Shown one piece after another: positions 43,203-52,566 of a stretch of DNA of 64,000 nucleotides. The notes below the pieces were generated by a model. The model ran no database searches and was not told the origin of the DNA. It saw only the letters and a list, made by a program, of their open reading frames with translations. Origin of the DNA: MPNP01 sp965221445 (GTDB lineage Bacteria > Pseudomonadota > Alphaproteobacteria > Rhodobacterales > Rhodobacteraceae); assembly GCA_965221445.1 (NCBI GenBank), contig CBDCSF010000013.1, positions 2,170,001 through 2,234,000 on the forward strand, written 5' to 3'. The stretch's first letter is position 1. Each line of letters opens with the position of its first letter. The translations under genes were made by a program, and so were the position numbers.

Positions 43203-44801
43203 ATGGTTGGTTATAAACCATTACTTTGGCCAGGGGGATTGGCACTAGCTCTTACCCCTGGCATCGCGGTTGCCGCAGTAATTTACATGGTCTGGCTTTC
43301 ATTTTGGAATCTGCAGACTTTTAGTTATGAAAGCTATTTCCTGAAAGTATTGGAATTTACCCTCCTTCAGGCTACCTTATCAACCCTTTTTTCCTTACTC
43401 TTTGCCTTGCCTGTCGCGAGAGCTTTGGTACGAAGGAACAACTTTCCTGGTCGACGCTCAATTCTGAAATTATTCGGCCTTCCCCTGGTTATTCCAGTTG
43501 TAGTTACTGTCTTTGGTATTACAGCTATCTGGGGCCAAAATGGTTTAGTAAGCGAAACCCTTGAGTTTGCAGGGTTAAAGGGGCTTAGTCCCCTTTACGG
43601 GCTAACCGGAATTTTAATCGCCCATACGTTTTTCAATATGCCCTTGATTGTACGTTTATTGCTCCCGATTTGGGAATCCATTCCAGGTGAATATTGGCGG
43701 ATTGCAAGTATGACCGGGATGAATTCTCTTTCGATGTTTCGATTTATAGAATTTCCCAAACTCAGAGATGGTTTGCCTGGAATCATAATTCTGGTTTTTC
43801 TGTTATGCTTCACTAGCTTTACCATTGTTTTAATTCTGGGAGGTGGGCCTCAATCAACTACCATTGAGGTAGCAATTTACCACGAAGTCAGATCAAATTT
43901 TAACCTTCCAAAAGCTATTTTTCTGGCCCTGATTCAGGTGGGGATATGTCTATTGGTTTCCTTGCTATTGTTAAAGTTTGCTCTGCTTCAGCCGAGTGTT
44001 GCCACCGAAAATCGTGAAATCATCCGCCCTGATTCGTTAACGCCAATAAGCAAGGTAAACGATTTTTTCTGGATTGTTTTTGGGTGCTTATGGGTAGGGG
44101 CACCAATTGCAGGAATAATTACCAAAGGGTTATTTGGTCCAATTGTTCAGGTTCTGGGAAACCAAGCTGTATGGGAGGCAACTTTCAGAAGTTTGATGGT
44201 AGGATTTGGATCGGGGCTCATTGCCATCACCCTCGGTTTATTGTTATCCTTTACAACAAGGGATATAGCCGTACGGGGGCAAAATGTGGGATTGGCAAAT
44301 CGCTTGGAACTAATAGGAAGCCAAACCTTGATTGTTTCCCCCATAATCTTGGGCACTGGATTATTTGTAATCCTTAGTCCCTGGATATCGGTTTTTGAAT
44401 ACAATCTCTATCTAGCCACATTAATAAACGGGATTATTGCAGTGCCTTTTGCATTAAGATTGGTAAGTCCTGTCCTTCGAAAGAATGTAGAAAATCATGA
44501 TGCCTTATGTAACAGCTTGGGTTTAAGAGGGTGGAACAAAATCAGGATTGTTGAAATTCCTCTTGCCAAAAAGGAAGTGATCCTGGCTTTTGCCCTGATA
44601 ACTGCCATGGCTACAGGAGATTTGACTTCAGTTGTGTTCTTCAGTTCAGGGAGAGATCCAACACTAGCCTTGATGTTGTACCAGGCACTTGGAAATTATC
44701 GGGCTAATGAATCAGCAGTTATGGCTCTTCTTCTCATACTTGTATGTCTAATGGTTTTTTTGATTATAGAAAGGCTAGGAAATGTCCTTTTCAGGTCTTG
44801 A
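43203..44801 (+). CDS. thiP: Thiamine ABC transporter permease
   Basis: A 532-residue fused permease with two binding-protein-dependent transport domains and about a dozen membrane helices. EAA-loop-like segments occur in both halves: EYWRIASMTGMNSLSMFRFI near 160-180, and NSLGLRGWNKIRIVEIPLA near 438-456. These contact the ThiQ ATPase. It starts seven bases after thiB and its end overlaps thiQ by 20 bases, so the three genes are coupled. The length fits ThiP. Confidence 0.94.
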   Translation: MVGYKPLLWPGGLALALTPGIAVAAVIYMVWLSFWNLQTFSYESYFLKVLEFTLLQATLSTLFSLLFALPVARALVRRNNFPGRRSILKLFGLPLVIPVVVTVFGITAIWGQNGLVSETLEFAGLKGLSPLYGLTGILIAHTFFNMPLIVRLLLPIWESIPGEYWRIASMTGMNSLSMFRFIEFPKLRDGLPGIIILVFLLCFTSFTIVLILGGGPQSTTIEVAIYHEVRSNFNLPKAIFLALIQVGICLLVSLLLLKFALLQPSVATENREIIRPDSLTPISKVNDFFWIVFGCLWVGAPIAGIITKGLFGPIVQVLGNQAVWEATFRSLMVGFGSGLIAITLGLLLSFTTRDIAVRGQNVGLANRLELIGSQTLIVSPIILGTGLFVILSPWISVFEYNLYLATLINGIIAVPFALRLVSPVLRKNVENHDALCNSLGLRGWNKIRIVEIPLAKKEVILAFALITAMATGDLTSVVFFSSGRDPTLALMLYQALGNYRANESAVMALLLILVCLMVFLIIERLGNVLFRS

Positions 44802-45516
44802 ATTGGCAGGTGTAGAATTTTCTCAGGGAGAATGGGACCTGAAAGTATCACTTCGATTACCTAAAGGTACGCTTAATGGATTGATTGGGGCCAGTGGGGC
44901 TGGAAAGAGTACTCTCCTTTCTCTTATTACCGGCTTCCAGGGTGTGAAGGCTGGATCAATTTCGTTCAATGATGAAAAAATTAGTGATTTACCCCCTTCC
45001 AAACGTCCCATTTCTATTCTTTTTCAGGAACACAATCTTTTTTCACATCTGACGGCATTTCAAAATGTATTGTTAGGCATTAGTCCTAGTCTGAAAAAAA
45101 CCGGGAGCAATGAACAAGAGGTATACGCTGCTTTGGACCAGGTGGGATTGGCTACCAAGGAGCATAGATTTCCAAAGAATCTCTCCGGGGGTGAAAGGCA
45201 AAGGGTTGCCATAGCTCGAACCCTTGTCATGAAGAGACCTGTCTTGCTTTTGGATGAACCCTTTACAGCATTGGGACCTGCTCTAAGATCCGAGATGCTG
45301 AATTTGGTGAAAAACTTGAGTTTGGAGAAGGAGTTAACCGTATTGATGGTTTCCCATACTCCCAACGATCTATTGGGATTTGCCGAAAACTCTGCATTCA
45401 TGGACAAGGGAAAAATAATTTACTTTAAGTCCACCCAGGAATTATTAGATGGGAAAAACCTTCCAGAGATTATCAAATACCTGAAATACGAAGGAAATAA
45501 TGTCAGTGAGGCATAA
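44782..45516 (+). CDS. thiQ: Thiamine ABC transporter ATP-binding protein
   Basis: A 244-residue ABC ATPase. Walker A is GASGAGKST near 37-45, the Q-loop is in ISILFQEHNLFSHLTA, the signature is LSGGERQRVAIAR near 133-145, and Walker B is VLLLDEPFTALGP. VSHTPND supplies the switch histidine. It energises thiamine uptake with ThiB and ThiP. After its stop the sequence changes to small and broken accessory genes. Confidence 0.95.
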   Translation: MSFSGLELAGVEFSQGEWDLKVSLRLPKGTLNGLIGASGAGKSTLLSLITGFQGVKAGSISFNDEKISDLPPSKRPISILFQEHNLFSHLTAFQNVLLGISPSLKKTGSNEQEVYAALDQVGLATKEHRFPKNLSGGERQRVAIARTLVMKRPVLLLDEPFTALGPALRSEMLNLVKNLSLEKELTVLMVSHTPNDLLGFAENSAFMDKGKIIYFKSTQELLDGKNLPEIIKYLKYEGNNVSEA

Positions 45517-45664
45517 ATACCCCCATTTTTAGATTCCTTTTTTGAAACACTTAGCGCGGTTTTGATATATTAGAGGAATTCAACCTTCCCCAGCATCCAG
45601 TTACTGAAGATTACAAGGATTGGAAACAAGATAGGAGAATACTTGTACGAAGCGATGGAGGAAT

Positions 45665-46140
45665 ATGATGGGCAAGAAACCAAAGGCAAAAAGCGAGAAA
45701 ATCTCGACCAATAATTCTTTGTCATCAAATGATCAAGAGGAAGCCCCATATCCTGAAATACTTGGAGCTGTTCCCGAGAAAATCCGTTCGAAGTTTCTAG
45801 CTGAATTATCTGTACGTAAGGGGCCTTTACCTCCCGCAGAAGATATAGCTAAATTTGAAGTGGTGCTTCCTAGGTCTGCGGATTGTCTTTTCAATATGGC
45901 TGAGAAAAATCAGAATCACAGATTAGGATAGCTAGATAGAACTCTAGAAGGATCTAAGGTTTCTACAAAAAGGGGCAATGGATGGGATTTTCCCTAACAA
46001 TTTTTGCAATAGGTGTGGCTACATTCTTCACTTTGAATGATGCAATAATAGTAGGAGGTATACTCGCTACTGTATCCGGTATCGGTATTGTACCCTCCGG
46101 TTTGAAGATTTTGACTGATAAGAATTCTGATAATTCGTGA
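45665..46140 (+). pseudogene. Broken DUF2335 membrane protein
   Basis: An ATG at 45665/45668 behind GGAGGA opens a frame with the DUF2335 N-terminus: RKGPLPPAEDIAKFEVVLP, then ADCLFNMAEKNQNHR. A TAG stops it at 45929-45931. The same frame continues to STKRG, after which one missing base in the A5G4 run shifts the frame. The rest (GQWMGFSLTIFAIGVATFF, IIVGGILATVSGIGIV), the two expected membrane helices, then follows and ends at 46138-46140. Two independent lesions make it a pseudogene. Confidence 0.8.
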
Positions 46141-46174
46141 GAAGTATTTGTAGCACTGCCAATTTTAGAGCTGG

Positions 46175-46321
46175 ATGATTTCATTGAGCAATGTTCAGCC
46201 GGAATCCAAGCAACCCAAAACCCGACCCACCGCAGACCCACGCATCAAGGAATCAGATCCAGAGGAATCTCCCCGGTACGAGGATCCCTTCAACTTTGCA
46301 CCGAAACCACCTGTTTATTAG
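46175..46321 (+). CDS. Small proline-rich ORF, 48 residues
   Basis: An ATG at 46175 with AGAG six bases upstream opens 48 codons ending at a TAG at 46319-46321. The peptide is hydrophilic and rich in Pro, Glu and Ser (PESKQPKTRPTADPRIKESD, SPRYEDPFNFAPKPPVY), which is unlike noise in this AT-rich DNA. No membrane helix or known domain is present. It may be a real small protein or the C-terminal tail of a lost gene. Confidence 0.35.
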   Translation: MISLSNVQPESKQPKTRPTADPRIKESDPEESPRYEDPFNFAPKPPVY

Positions 46322-46395
46322 GGAGTTCTGTCCTTTTCCCCAACAGTAATGACAGGGAGGTAAATCGGGTTTTTGGGCGACTTTGGCGTTTTTGG

Positions 46396-46659
46396 TCAGC
46401 TACCGGCGGTCAAAAGCGGGAGTCCCCAAAACGCCAGCATCAGGGCAGCAAGAGCCAGACCAACACCGATGATCCACTTGGTTTGGGCATCACTTCGTTT
46501 GGCGGCATCTGTATTGATCCGCTCAATATCCGTCCGCATGGCATTCAGGGTTGAATCGACATTGGCCTGCATGATTTCATAATCCTTCTTCAGAAGTTCT
46601 ATCCGATATACCAGTTCACGGTTATCGGGAACTTGGTTATCAGTATTATTATTGTTCAT
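46396..46659 (-). CDS. Small coiled-coil membrane protein, 87 residues
   Basis: The protein has an N-terminal polar stretch, a helical heptad-like segment (ELVYRIELLKKDYEIMQANV and on to about residue 60) and one C-terminal membrane helix (WIIGVGLALAALMLAFWGLP). This layout resembles phage XhlA-like and other tail-anchored small proteins, but no specific family is certain. It is on the strand opposite its neighbours, with no partner gene in the same orientation. Confidence 0.55.
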   Translation of the reverse strand: MNNNNTDNQVPDNRELVYRIELLKKDYEIMQANVDSTLNAMRTDIERINTDAAKRSDAQTKWIIGVGLALAALMLAFWGLPLLTAGS

Positions 46660-47076
46660 AACAGGATAATAAAGATTTCTTAATCTGGCAAATCAATTCG
46701 GTATTTTATTTCTTTTTTCTGTCTTGATGTTTACTGACAGATATTCTGGAGAATTACCACCCTCACTCTGCAGTCATTGAAAATAAAAACTCACCGTTTT
46801 CAGAGGTGTTCAGATACCTTGAAGGAAAAGGGTATGCGTCAAATCGAAAATGCGAGAGGTAAATTGTCATTTTGGCCGATTACGGTTGTAAGTCGAACCC
46901 ATAGACTAGGAACATCTGCTTCAAGGCAAAAAAGACAGCTTCCAGCAGGCAGTACAAATAGAACGTTGGGGGATTATAAAGGTTACTTGACACCAATTAA
47001 AAATAAGATTTAATTAAGAAGGTGGATGTTACCCGGTATACCTCAAAGCCGATCACACATTTTGGAAAAATTCGCG
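46660..47076. other. No supported gene
   Basis: About 420 bases. A 78-codon frame at 46777-47013 begins with TTG, lacks a ribosome binding site and resembles no family. Nothing else stands out. Confidence 0.4.
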
Positions 47077-47874
47077 ATGACAAGACAACCCGCAATCGTA
47101 ACCGAAGGCTGGGATGAAGTATAAGGTCATTTGTCACGGACAGGATTGTTTGAGAAAAACCAGTTGAATCCTGAGGCTGCACCACAAATCTTGGGTGATC
47201 TCGTGCGTCGGTACACGACAATCATCGGTTACGGTGCTGACGGCATCCTGAACCCAGTCGGCTCGGGAACGTTCCTGCGAAGAACCGATGGAGAGCACGG
47301 CATTTTAACCGCAGGCCATGTCATAGGTGCCATCAAGACCAAGAATAGCATCTTTGTACTTCCGGCACAGGACAGGAAAATGGTCCTCTGGGTCGGGACC
47401 GAAGGCACAGGTATGGAAGACTATCGTTTATCCAAGGTCCCGGACCTCGGCTGGGTGCCGTTATCTGGAGAAGAAGTAGAGGAGATGAAAGCACGTGGCG
47501 CTGTGTTTTACAACATGGCGAAGGAACGCGATCACTTTGAAGACGAGGTATGTACAATCGGTATTATTGGTGGATTCGTAGCTACCGCAAGCTCTTTAGA
47601 ACAAAAGGAAGTTATCGCCCATGGGCTGATTATGTGCGAAACAAAAGCAATACCTCCCGACCAAGACGGGTGGGATTACGACGAATATGCCATCACAAAC
47701 GACGACCCTTGGATCCCCCAGACTCATGGAGGGTTAAGCGGGAGTGCAGTCTGGAGGGTTGATTTGCCGATGGATGGAAGCGGGAGGAAAGCCATAATTC
47801 TTCCACTGTTGTACATGTGGAGCTTGGGGATTGCCAAGACCACCCTTTTTCGTTATGTCAGCCCAACCGGATAA
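47077..47874 (+). pseudogene. Trypsin-like serine protease with an in-frame TAA near the start
   Basis: An ATG at 47077 opens MTRQPAIVTEGWDEV, then a TAA at 47122-47124. The frame continues without a break through a chymotrypsin-fold protease: GSGTFLRR and GILTAGHVIG (catalytic His), a central acidic region, then THGGLSGSAVWRV with the nucleophile Ser. A TTG at 47131 could restart translation and would give 247 residues. The C-terminal end (after KAIILPLLYMW) does not look like the family, and another frame there reads SAQPDNYAKLARR, so a second lesion is possible. The gene looks orphan; no inhibitor or partner is nearby. Confidence 0.65.
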
Positions 47875-48225
47875 TTACGCGAAGCTGGCCAGAAGGTAAT
47901 TAATTCCAGAACCATTGCCAAAAAGAATTTACAGACACGATCATTTACGTAGAAAGTGTGTATTAACCGAAGCATATACCAGAATTACGTCTCTAACCTA
48001 GCCATAATATCTACAGAAAGTAGTATCCTGTATAGAGAGTGTTTTTTATCCTTTTTATTCTCCCTGGATCCAAATACGACTGTTGATGAAAAAATTAGAT
48101 TCCAGAATTACATAATGTAACCGTATAAAAATAGTATTGCAATTATTGTTCCATGGCGTGTCAACCCGATGATAATTTGAAGGATACACGTGTGATTATC
48201 AGAGTAATGAAAAAACCGATTCAAA
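47875..48225. other. No gene seen upstream of fpg
   Basis: About 350 AT-rich bases between the protease relic and fpg. No recognisable element apart from presumed promoter DNA for fpg. Confidence 0.4.
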
Positions 48226-49074
48226 ATGCCAGAACTTCCAGAGGTTGAAACTGTCCGTAAGGGGTTACAGCAATATATTGAAGGTCAAACTTTCGACAAA
48301 GTTGAAGTTTTCACACCGAAGTTAAGATGGGTACTACCCACCTCATTGGATAAATCCTTAATAAACCAATCAATCAGAAGGACAACACGAAGAGGTAAAT
48401 ATCTTTTGTTGGAGGTTTCCACCGGGGATTATCTTATAGTACATTTGGGGATGACAGGCAGTTTTGGAATCCACTCGACAAACGGGTTCCCTCAGTATGA
48501 CAGTAAGGAACGGCACAAGCATGATCACGTGGTTTTTCATTTGAGGAATGGTACCATTATAACCTACAACGATCCGAGGAAATTCGGAATGATTGACTTG
48601 GTTCCAGGTCCGGCATTGAGCGGATATCAACCTCTGAAGACCCTTGGAGTTGAGCCTCTTGGTAATAGTTTTGATGAAAATTATCTTGCAAATCAACTAA
48701 AAAAGCGATCATCTCCTGTTAAAAACTTCCTGCTGGATCAGAAGATAATAGCCGGTATCGGTAATATTTATGCCAGCGAAGCTCTCTGGAGAGCAAAAAT
48801 ATCCCCTAGAAAAAAAGCCAACAGGGTTCCCCAAAAGAAGGTGGGAAACTTGGTAATCGCCATACGTGATGTCCTGAACGATGCAATCAAGTCTGGGGGG
48901 TCAACACTTAGGAATTATCGAAGTGTCGCTGGCAGTCTTGGGTATTTCCAACATCATTTCAGCGTCTACGACCAAGAGGGTGAACCATGCAAGAGCATTG
49001 ATTGTGACGGTCGGATAAAACGAATTGTCCAAACGGGAAGGTCAACTTTTTATTGCCCCTCCTGTCAAAAATAA
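48226..49074 (+). CDS. mutM: Formamidopyrimidine-DNA glycosylase
   Basis: MutM/Fpg removes 8-oxoguanine and formamidopyrimidines and nicks the abasic site. The 282-residue protein begins MPELPEVETVRKGL with the catalytic Pro2 and Glu3. LGMTGSF and NDPRKFGMI follow, then the helix-two-turn-helix block KIIAGIGNIYASEALWRAKI and a C-terminal zinc finger with Cys pairs CKSIDC and CPSC. It is intact. The enoyl-CoA hydratase gene follows on the same strand. Confidence 0.97.
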   Translation: MPELPEVETVRKGLQQYIEGQTFDKVEVFTPKLRWVLPTSLDKSLINQSIRRTTRRGKYLLLEVSTGDYLIVHLGMTGSFGIHSTNGFPQYDSKERHKHDHVVFHLRNGTIITYNDPRKFGMIDLVPGPALSGYQPLKTLGVEPLGNSFDENYLANQLKKRSSPVKNFLLDQKIIAGIGNIYASEALWRAKISPRKKANRVPQKKVGNLVIAIRDVLNDAIKSGGSTLRNYRSVAGSLGYFQHHFSVYDQEGEPCKSIDCDGRIKRIVQTGRSTFYCPSCQK

Positions 49075-49157
49075 AACTAAAGGATTATATCTAGGAAGGG
49101 CTGTATAAACGGCAATAAAATACCAAGGATGAATTAGAGGGTTTGGAGAAAAGTAAT

Positions 49158-49931
49158 ATGTCATACCAAAACATCATTGTTGAAACCAAAGGAAAGGTAG
49201 GGGTGATTTCCCTTTCAGCCGGAAAATTAAATCCATTAAGTAAAAATTTGTTACAAGAACTGATGGATGCTTTGAAAATCTTTGAAGCAGACGACAATAT
49301 CCTTTGTATGGTTATTTTTGGCAATGATGAGGTTTTCTGTGCTGGAGCTAATATCAAGGAGTTTGCCGGAGAAAACTTTGTAGATATGTTTTCTCAAAAT
49401 CGATTTGGAGAAGAAACGGAAGCCTTCCGCAATTGCAGAAAACCAATCATAGCTGGGGTAAACGGTTATGCCTTGGGAGGTGGTTGTGAATTGGCAATGA
49501 GTTGTGACATGATTGTTGCTAGTGAATCTGCCCAATTTGGGCAACCAGAAATCCTGTTGGGGCTTATGCCTGGTCTGGGTGGTTCTCAAAGACTGACCAG
49601 GGCTATTGGTAAAGCCAAATCGATGGAAATGCACCTGACCGGACGAAGATTGAGTGCCAAGGAAGCTGATCAAGCCGGATTGGTTTCCAGAGTTGTGTCC
49701 GATTCCGATCTTAAAGAAGAAACCATGGCATTAGCCCATAAAATTACCGAGCAAGCACCTCTGGCTGTTTTGGCAATCAAGGAGGCAGTCAATCAGTCAG
49801 AAGAACTACCTTTAAAAGAAGGGTTGTTGCTCGAAAGAAGGTTGTTTCATGCGTTATTCGCAACGGAGGATAAAAATGAAGGTGTTAAGGCCTTTATCGA
49901 AAAGAGGAAAGCCGAATTCAAGGGGAAATAA
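49158..49931 (+). CDS. Enoyl-CoA hydratase/isomerase family protein
   Basis: The ATG at 49158 (GGAG upstream) gives 257 residues; a TTG at 49143 is rejected. The crotonase core is clear: FCAGANIKEFAGE (oxyanion hole and A-G-A-D-like loop) near 61-73, GYALGGGCELAMSCDMIVAS near 99-118 with the catalytic Glu, and FGQPEILLGLMPGLGGSQRL near 122-141 with the second Glu. It probably hydrates 2-enoyl-CoA in fatty-acid oxidation. Its place after fpg is a common alphaproteobacterial pairing. Confidence 0.93.
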   Translation: MSYQNIIVETKGKVGVISLSAGKLNPLSKNLLQELMDALKIFEADDNILCMVIFGNDEVFCAGANIKEFAGENFVDMFSQNRFGEETEAFRNCRKPIIAGVNGYALGGGCELAMSCDMIVASESAQFGQPEILLGLMPGLGGSQRLTRAIGKAKSMEMHLTGRRLSAKEADQAGLVSRVVSDSDLKEETMALAHKITEQAPLAVLAIKEAVNQSEELPLKEGLLLERRLFHALFATEDKNEGVKAFIEKRKAEFKGK

Positions 49932-50047
49932 CACGATTCTCCTGCTGGACTACTAGTCGGTAATTTGCAAATTTCCATACTTTCTTCCGGTAATTTGGGG
50001 TATTTTAAAGACCTCTGCGTTGAGGTTGAAATTCTAAACTGATCATC

Positions 50048-52429
50048 ATGGGTACTCAGACAATTACTTTTCCAGTGAGGGGTATGAATTGCTCCGCCTG
50101 TGCATCGAGGCTTGAAAACTCCTTGCAAAGGTCAGGGAGTGTAACTTCAGCCAATGTCAATTTTGCTTTAGAGAATGCTACCCTGGAGTTCCAGAATGAC
50201 ACTCCCATAAGCAAAATTCTTAAACTCGTAAAGAAGACTGGTTTTGAGGTAGTTACCGAAACGCATCAATTTTCCATACCAGACGAAATTTCACCAAAGG
50301 AAAGAAAAGCCCTACAAGACATCTTAAGAGAAACCCAAGGGATAATTGATGTATCAATTGATAACTCGGCATCACAGATTTCAATTGTCGGGATTTCCAA
50401 GGTTATCAACAGGAAACTCCTTGTGGATGTTGCCCTGCGTTCTGGCATAACCCTAGGGAATTCTGATCAAGTAGAAAACATTGGAACTACCAAAAAAGCT
50501 TGGGATATTGAATTTGGGAAGGTAGTTTTGGCTGGTGTTCTGACGTTCCCTTTTTTCTTGATGATGCTGCTCAATCAATTGGGTTTGGAAGGATCAGGAG
50601 ATTATTGGTTTCCACCCTTGGTCCAAGGAATACTGGCAACCTTTATATTGGTTGTTCTTGGCGGAAGTTTCTTTAAGGGATCATATTTTGCTCTTCGTGA
50701 AAAAAGCACCAACATGGAAGTATTGGTGGTCCTGGGTTCATCCGCAGCGTGTGTATTTAGTTGGTACCAGATATTCACCTCAGAACAGGCGTCACATTAT
50801 TTTGAGACGACGGCATTTATCATCACCTTCGTCCTGGTTGGAAAATTTCTTGAAAACCGCACCAAGAACAAAGTTGCTGATGCCATAAGAGGTTTGATGG
50901 CCCTTCAACCCGAAGAAGCAATACTTGTGATGAAAGGAGGGAACACAAAAACTCTTCAAGTTTCCGAAATACAGGTTGGAGATGTTTTACTTTGCCAGGC
51001 AGGTCAACAAATTCCTGTAGACGGGATTGTAATCAGTGGAGCAGCTGAAGTTGACGAAGCGATGATTTCAGGAGAAAGCCTACCAGTTCTAAAAAATGAA
51101 GGATCAAAAGTAATTGCTGGATCCATAAATTGTGATGGTTTGATCCACATAAAGGCGCAGGCTATTGGTGAGGAAGCTACCCTTTCCCGACTGATCAAGC
51201 TGATTGAGGAAGCCTACTCCAGAAAAGCCAAGATTTACCCATTGGTGGATAAAATAAGTAATATTTTTGTTCCTGCGGTTATGGTCTTGGCATTCCTTTC
51301 ATTTGGGTTCTGGCTGGGTTCAGGGGAAGGATTTGAAATGTCCTTGATTTATGGCGTTTCTGTCCTTGTTATTGCCTGCCCGTGTGCTTTGGGTTTAGCA
51401 ACTCCTACGGCAATAATGGCTGGAACCAGTCTTGCCGCCCAAAATGGTATTTTAATCAGGGACAGTGAGACTTTGCAAAAAGCCCGTTCGTTAACTTATC
51501 TCGTATTCGATAAAACCGGAACCTTGACAACCGGTCAACCTAAAGTGGATAAAGTTATCCCCGTTTCTAAGGAATATGACGCCATCCAGATGACTGCAAT
51601 AGCCGCTTCATTGCAACAGGGAAGTCAACATCCTATAGCGAATGCCATACAAAATGAGGCACAAAAACATAATTGTTCTCTGGAGCCAGTTGAAAATTTC
51701 CAGAACCATGTTGGACTAGGGGTGGAAGGAGAATTATCCAGCGGAAAATACTTGCTTGGGAGTTCAAATTTGTTCAGGAAATTTGGGTTTGAGGATGTTA
51801 CAGAACAATTTGAAGATCTCGAACTCCAAGTCATCTTGGGGAGGGTTGAAGAAAATGAGTTGACCATAATTGGAGGAATTTCAATACAAGATGAAGTCAG
51901 ACCACAGTCAACAGAGGGAATTCAACTACTCAAGGACGAGGGATTGAAGGTCATGATTTTGTCGGGTGATATGGAAAGTGCAGTACAAAGGATTGCCGAG
52001 ATAACCGGTATTAACCGGTATAAGTCAAATGCCGACCCCGAGGTCAAAATTACCAAAATCAAGGATATGGCAAAACAGGGACATCTGGTTGGTATGGTAG
52101 GAGATGGTATTAACGATTCACCTGCTCTCGCTCAAGCCCATGTGGGCTTTGCCATGGGAACCGGTACAGATGTAGCCATGAACAGTTCCGATATTGTTTT
52201 AATGAGGTCCGACCCCAGATTAGTTTCAAGTGCTATTGTCATTAGCAAACTAACCTTTCGTAAGATCAAGCAGAATTTGTTTTGGGCTTTCATATATAAT
52301 GTTGTTGCCCTTCCCTTGGCAGCATTGGGATTCCTCAACCCCGGCTTGGCTGCGGGAGCCATGGCTCTATCTAGCCTAAGCGTTGTTTCCAATTCTCTTC
52401 TGCTTAAACTATGGAAAACAAAATATTGA
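50048..52429 (+). CDS. copA: Copper-type P1B ATPase
   Basis: A 793-residue heavy-metal translocating ATPase. An N-terminal HMA domain carries GMNCSACASRLE (CxxC), and a second HMA-like region (about 90-140) has lost its cysteines. SGES is the actuator loop, CPCALGLATP is the membrane metal site (CPC, typical of Cu+), DKTGTLTTG holds the phosphorylated Asp, QHPIANA is the HP motif and VGDGINDSPAL is the hinge. It most likely exports Cu+. A short dyad ACCTC-N6-GAGGT at 50011-50026 just upstream might bind a regulator, but it does not match a clear CueR site. Confidence 0.93.
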   Translation: MGTQTITFPVRGMNCSACASRLENSLQRSGSVTSANVNFALENATLEFQNDTPISKILKLVKKTGFEVVTETHQFSIPDEISPKERKALQDILRETQGIIDVSIDNSASQISIVGISKVINRKLLVDVALRSGITLGNSDQVENIGTTKKAWDIEFGKVVLAGVLTFPFFLMMLLNQLGLEGSGDYWFPPLVQGILATFILVVLGGSFFKGSYFALREKSTNMEVLVVLGSSAACVFSWYQIFTSEQASHYFETTAFIITFVLVGKFLENRTKNKVADAIRGLMALQPEEAILVMKGGNTKTLQVSEIQVGDVLLCQAGQQIPVDGIVISGAAEVDEAMISGESLPVLKNEGSKVIAGSINCDGLIHIKAQAIGEEATLSRLIKLIEEAYSRKAKIYPLVDKISNIFVPAVMVLAFLSFGFWLGSGEGFEMSLIYGVSVLVIACPCALGLATPTAIMAGTSLAAQNGILIRDSETLQKARSLTYLVFDKTGTLTTGQPKVDKVIPVSKEYDAIQMTAIAASLQQGSQHPIANAIQNEAQKHNCSLEPVENFQNHVGLGVEGELSSGKYLLGSSNLFRKFGFEDVTEQFEDLELQVILGRVEENELTIIGGISIQDEVRPQSTEGIQLLKDEGLKVMILSGDMESAVQRIAEITGINRYKSNADPEVKITKIKDMAKQGHLVGMVGDGINDSPALAQAHVGFAMGTGTDVAMNSSDIVLMRSDPRLVSSAIVISKLTFRKIKQNLFWAFIYNVVALPLAALGFLNPGLAAGAMALSSLSVVSNSLLLKLWKTKY

Positions 52430-52566
52430 CACCAAGGCACCTGTACTCCTGAGAAGTAAATCCTATTTTGCCAGTTGGTAATTAGTGTTAGGAAAATCGT
52501 GAATAATACTCTAATAACCATTATTCTGACGAATTAACCTGCCAGAAATTATATCCGGAGCAATTG

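Noticed and set aside
46777..47013. 78-codon + strand frame starting with TTG
   Set aside because: No ribosome binding site and no recognisable domain.
50011..50026. ACCTC-N6-GAGGT dyad before copA as a CueR operator
   Set aside because: Too short and without the spaced -35/-10 geometry of MerR-family promoters.
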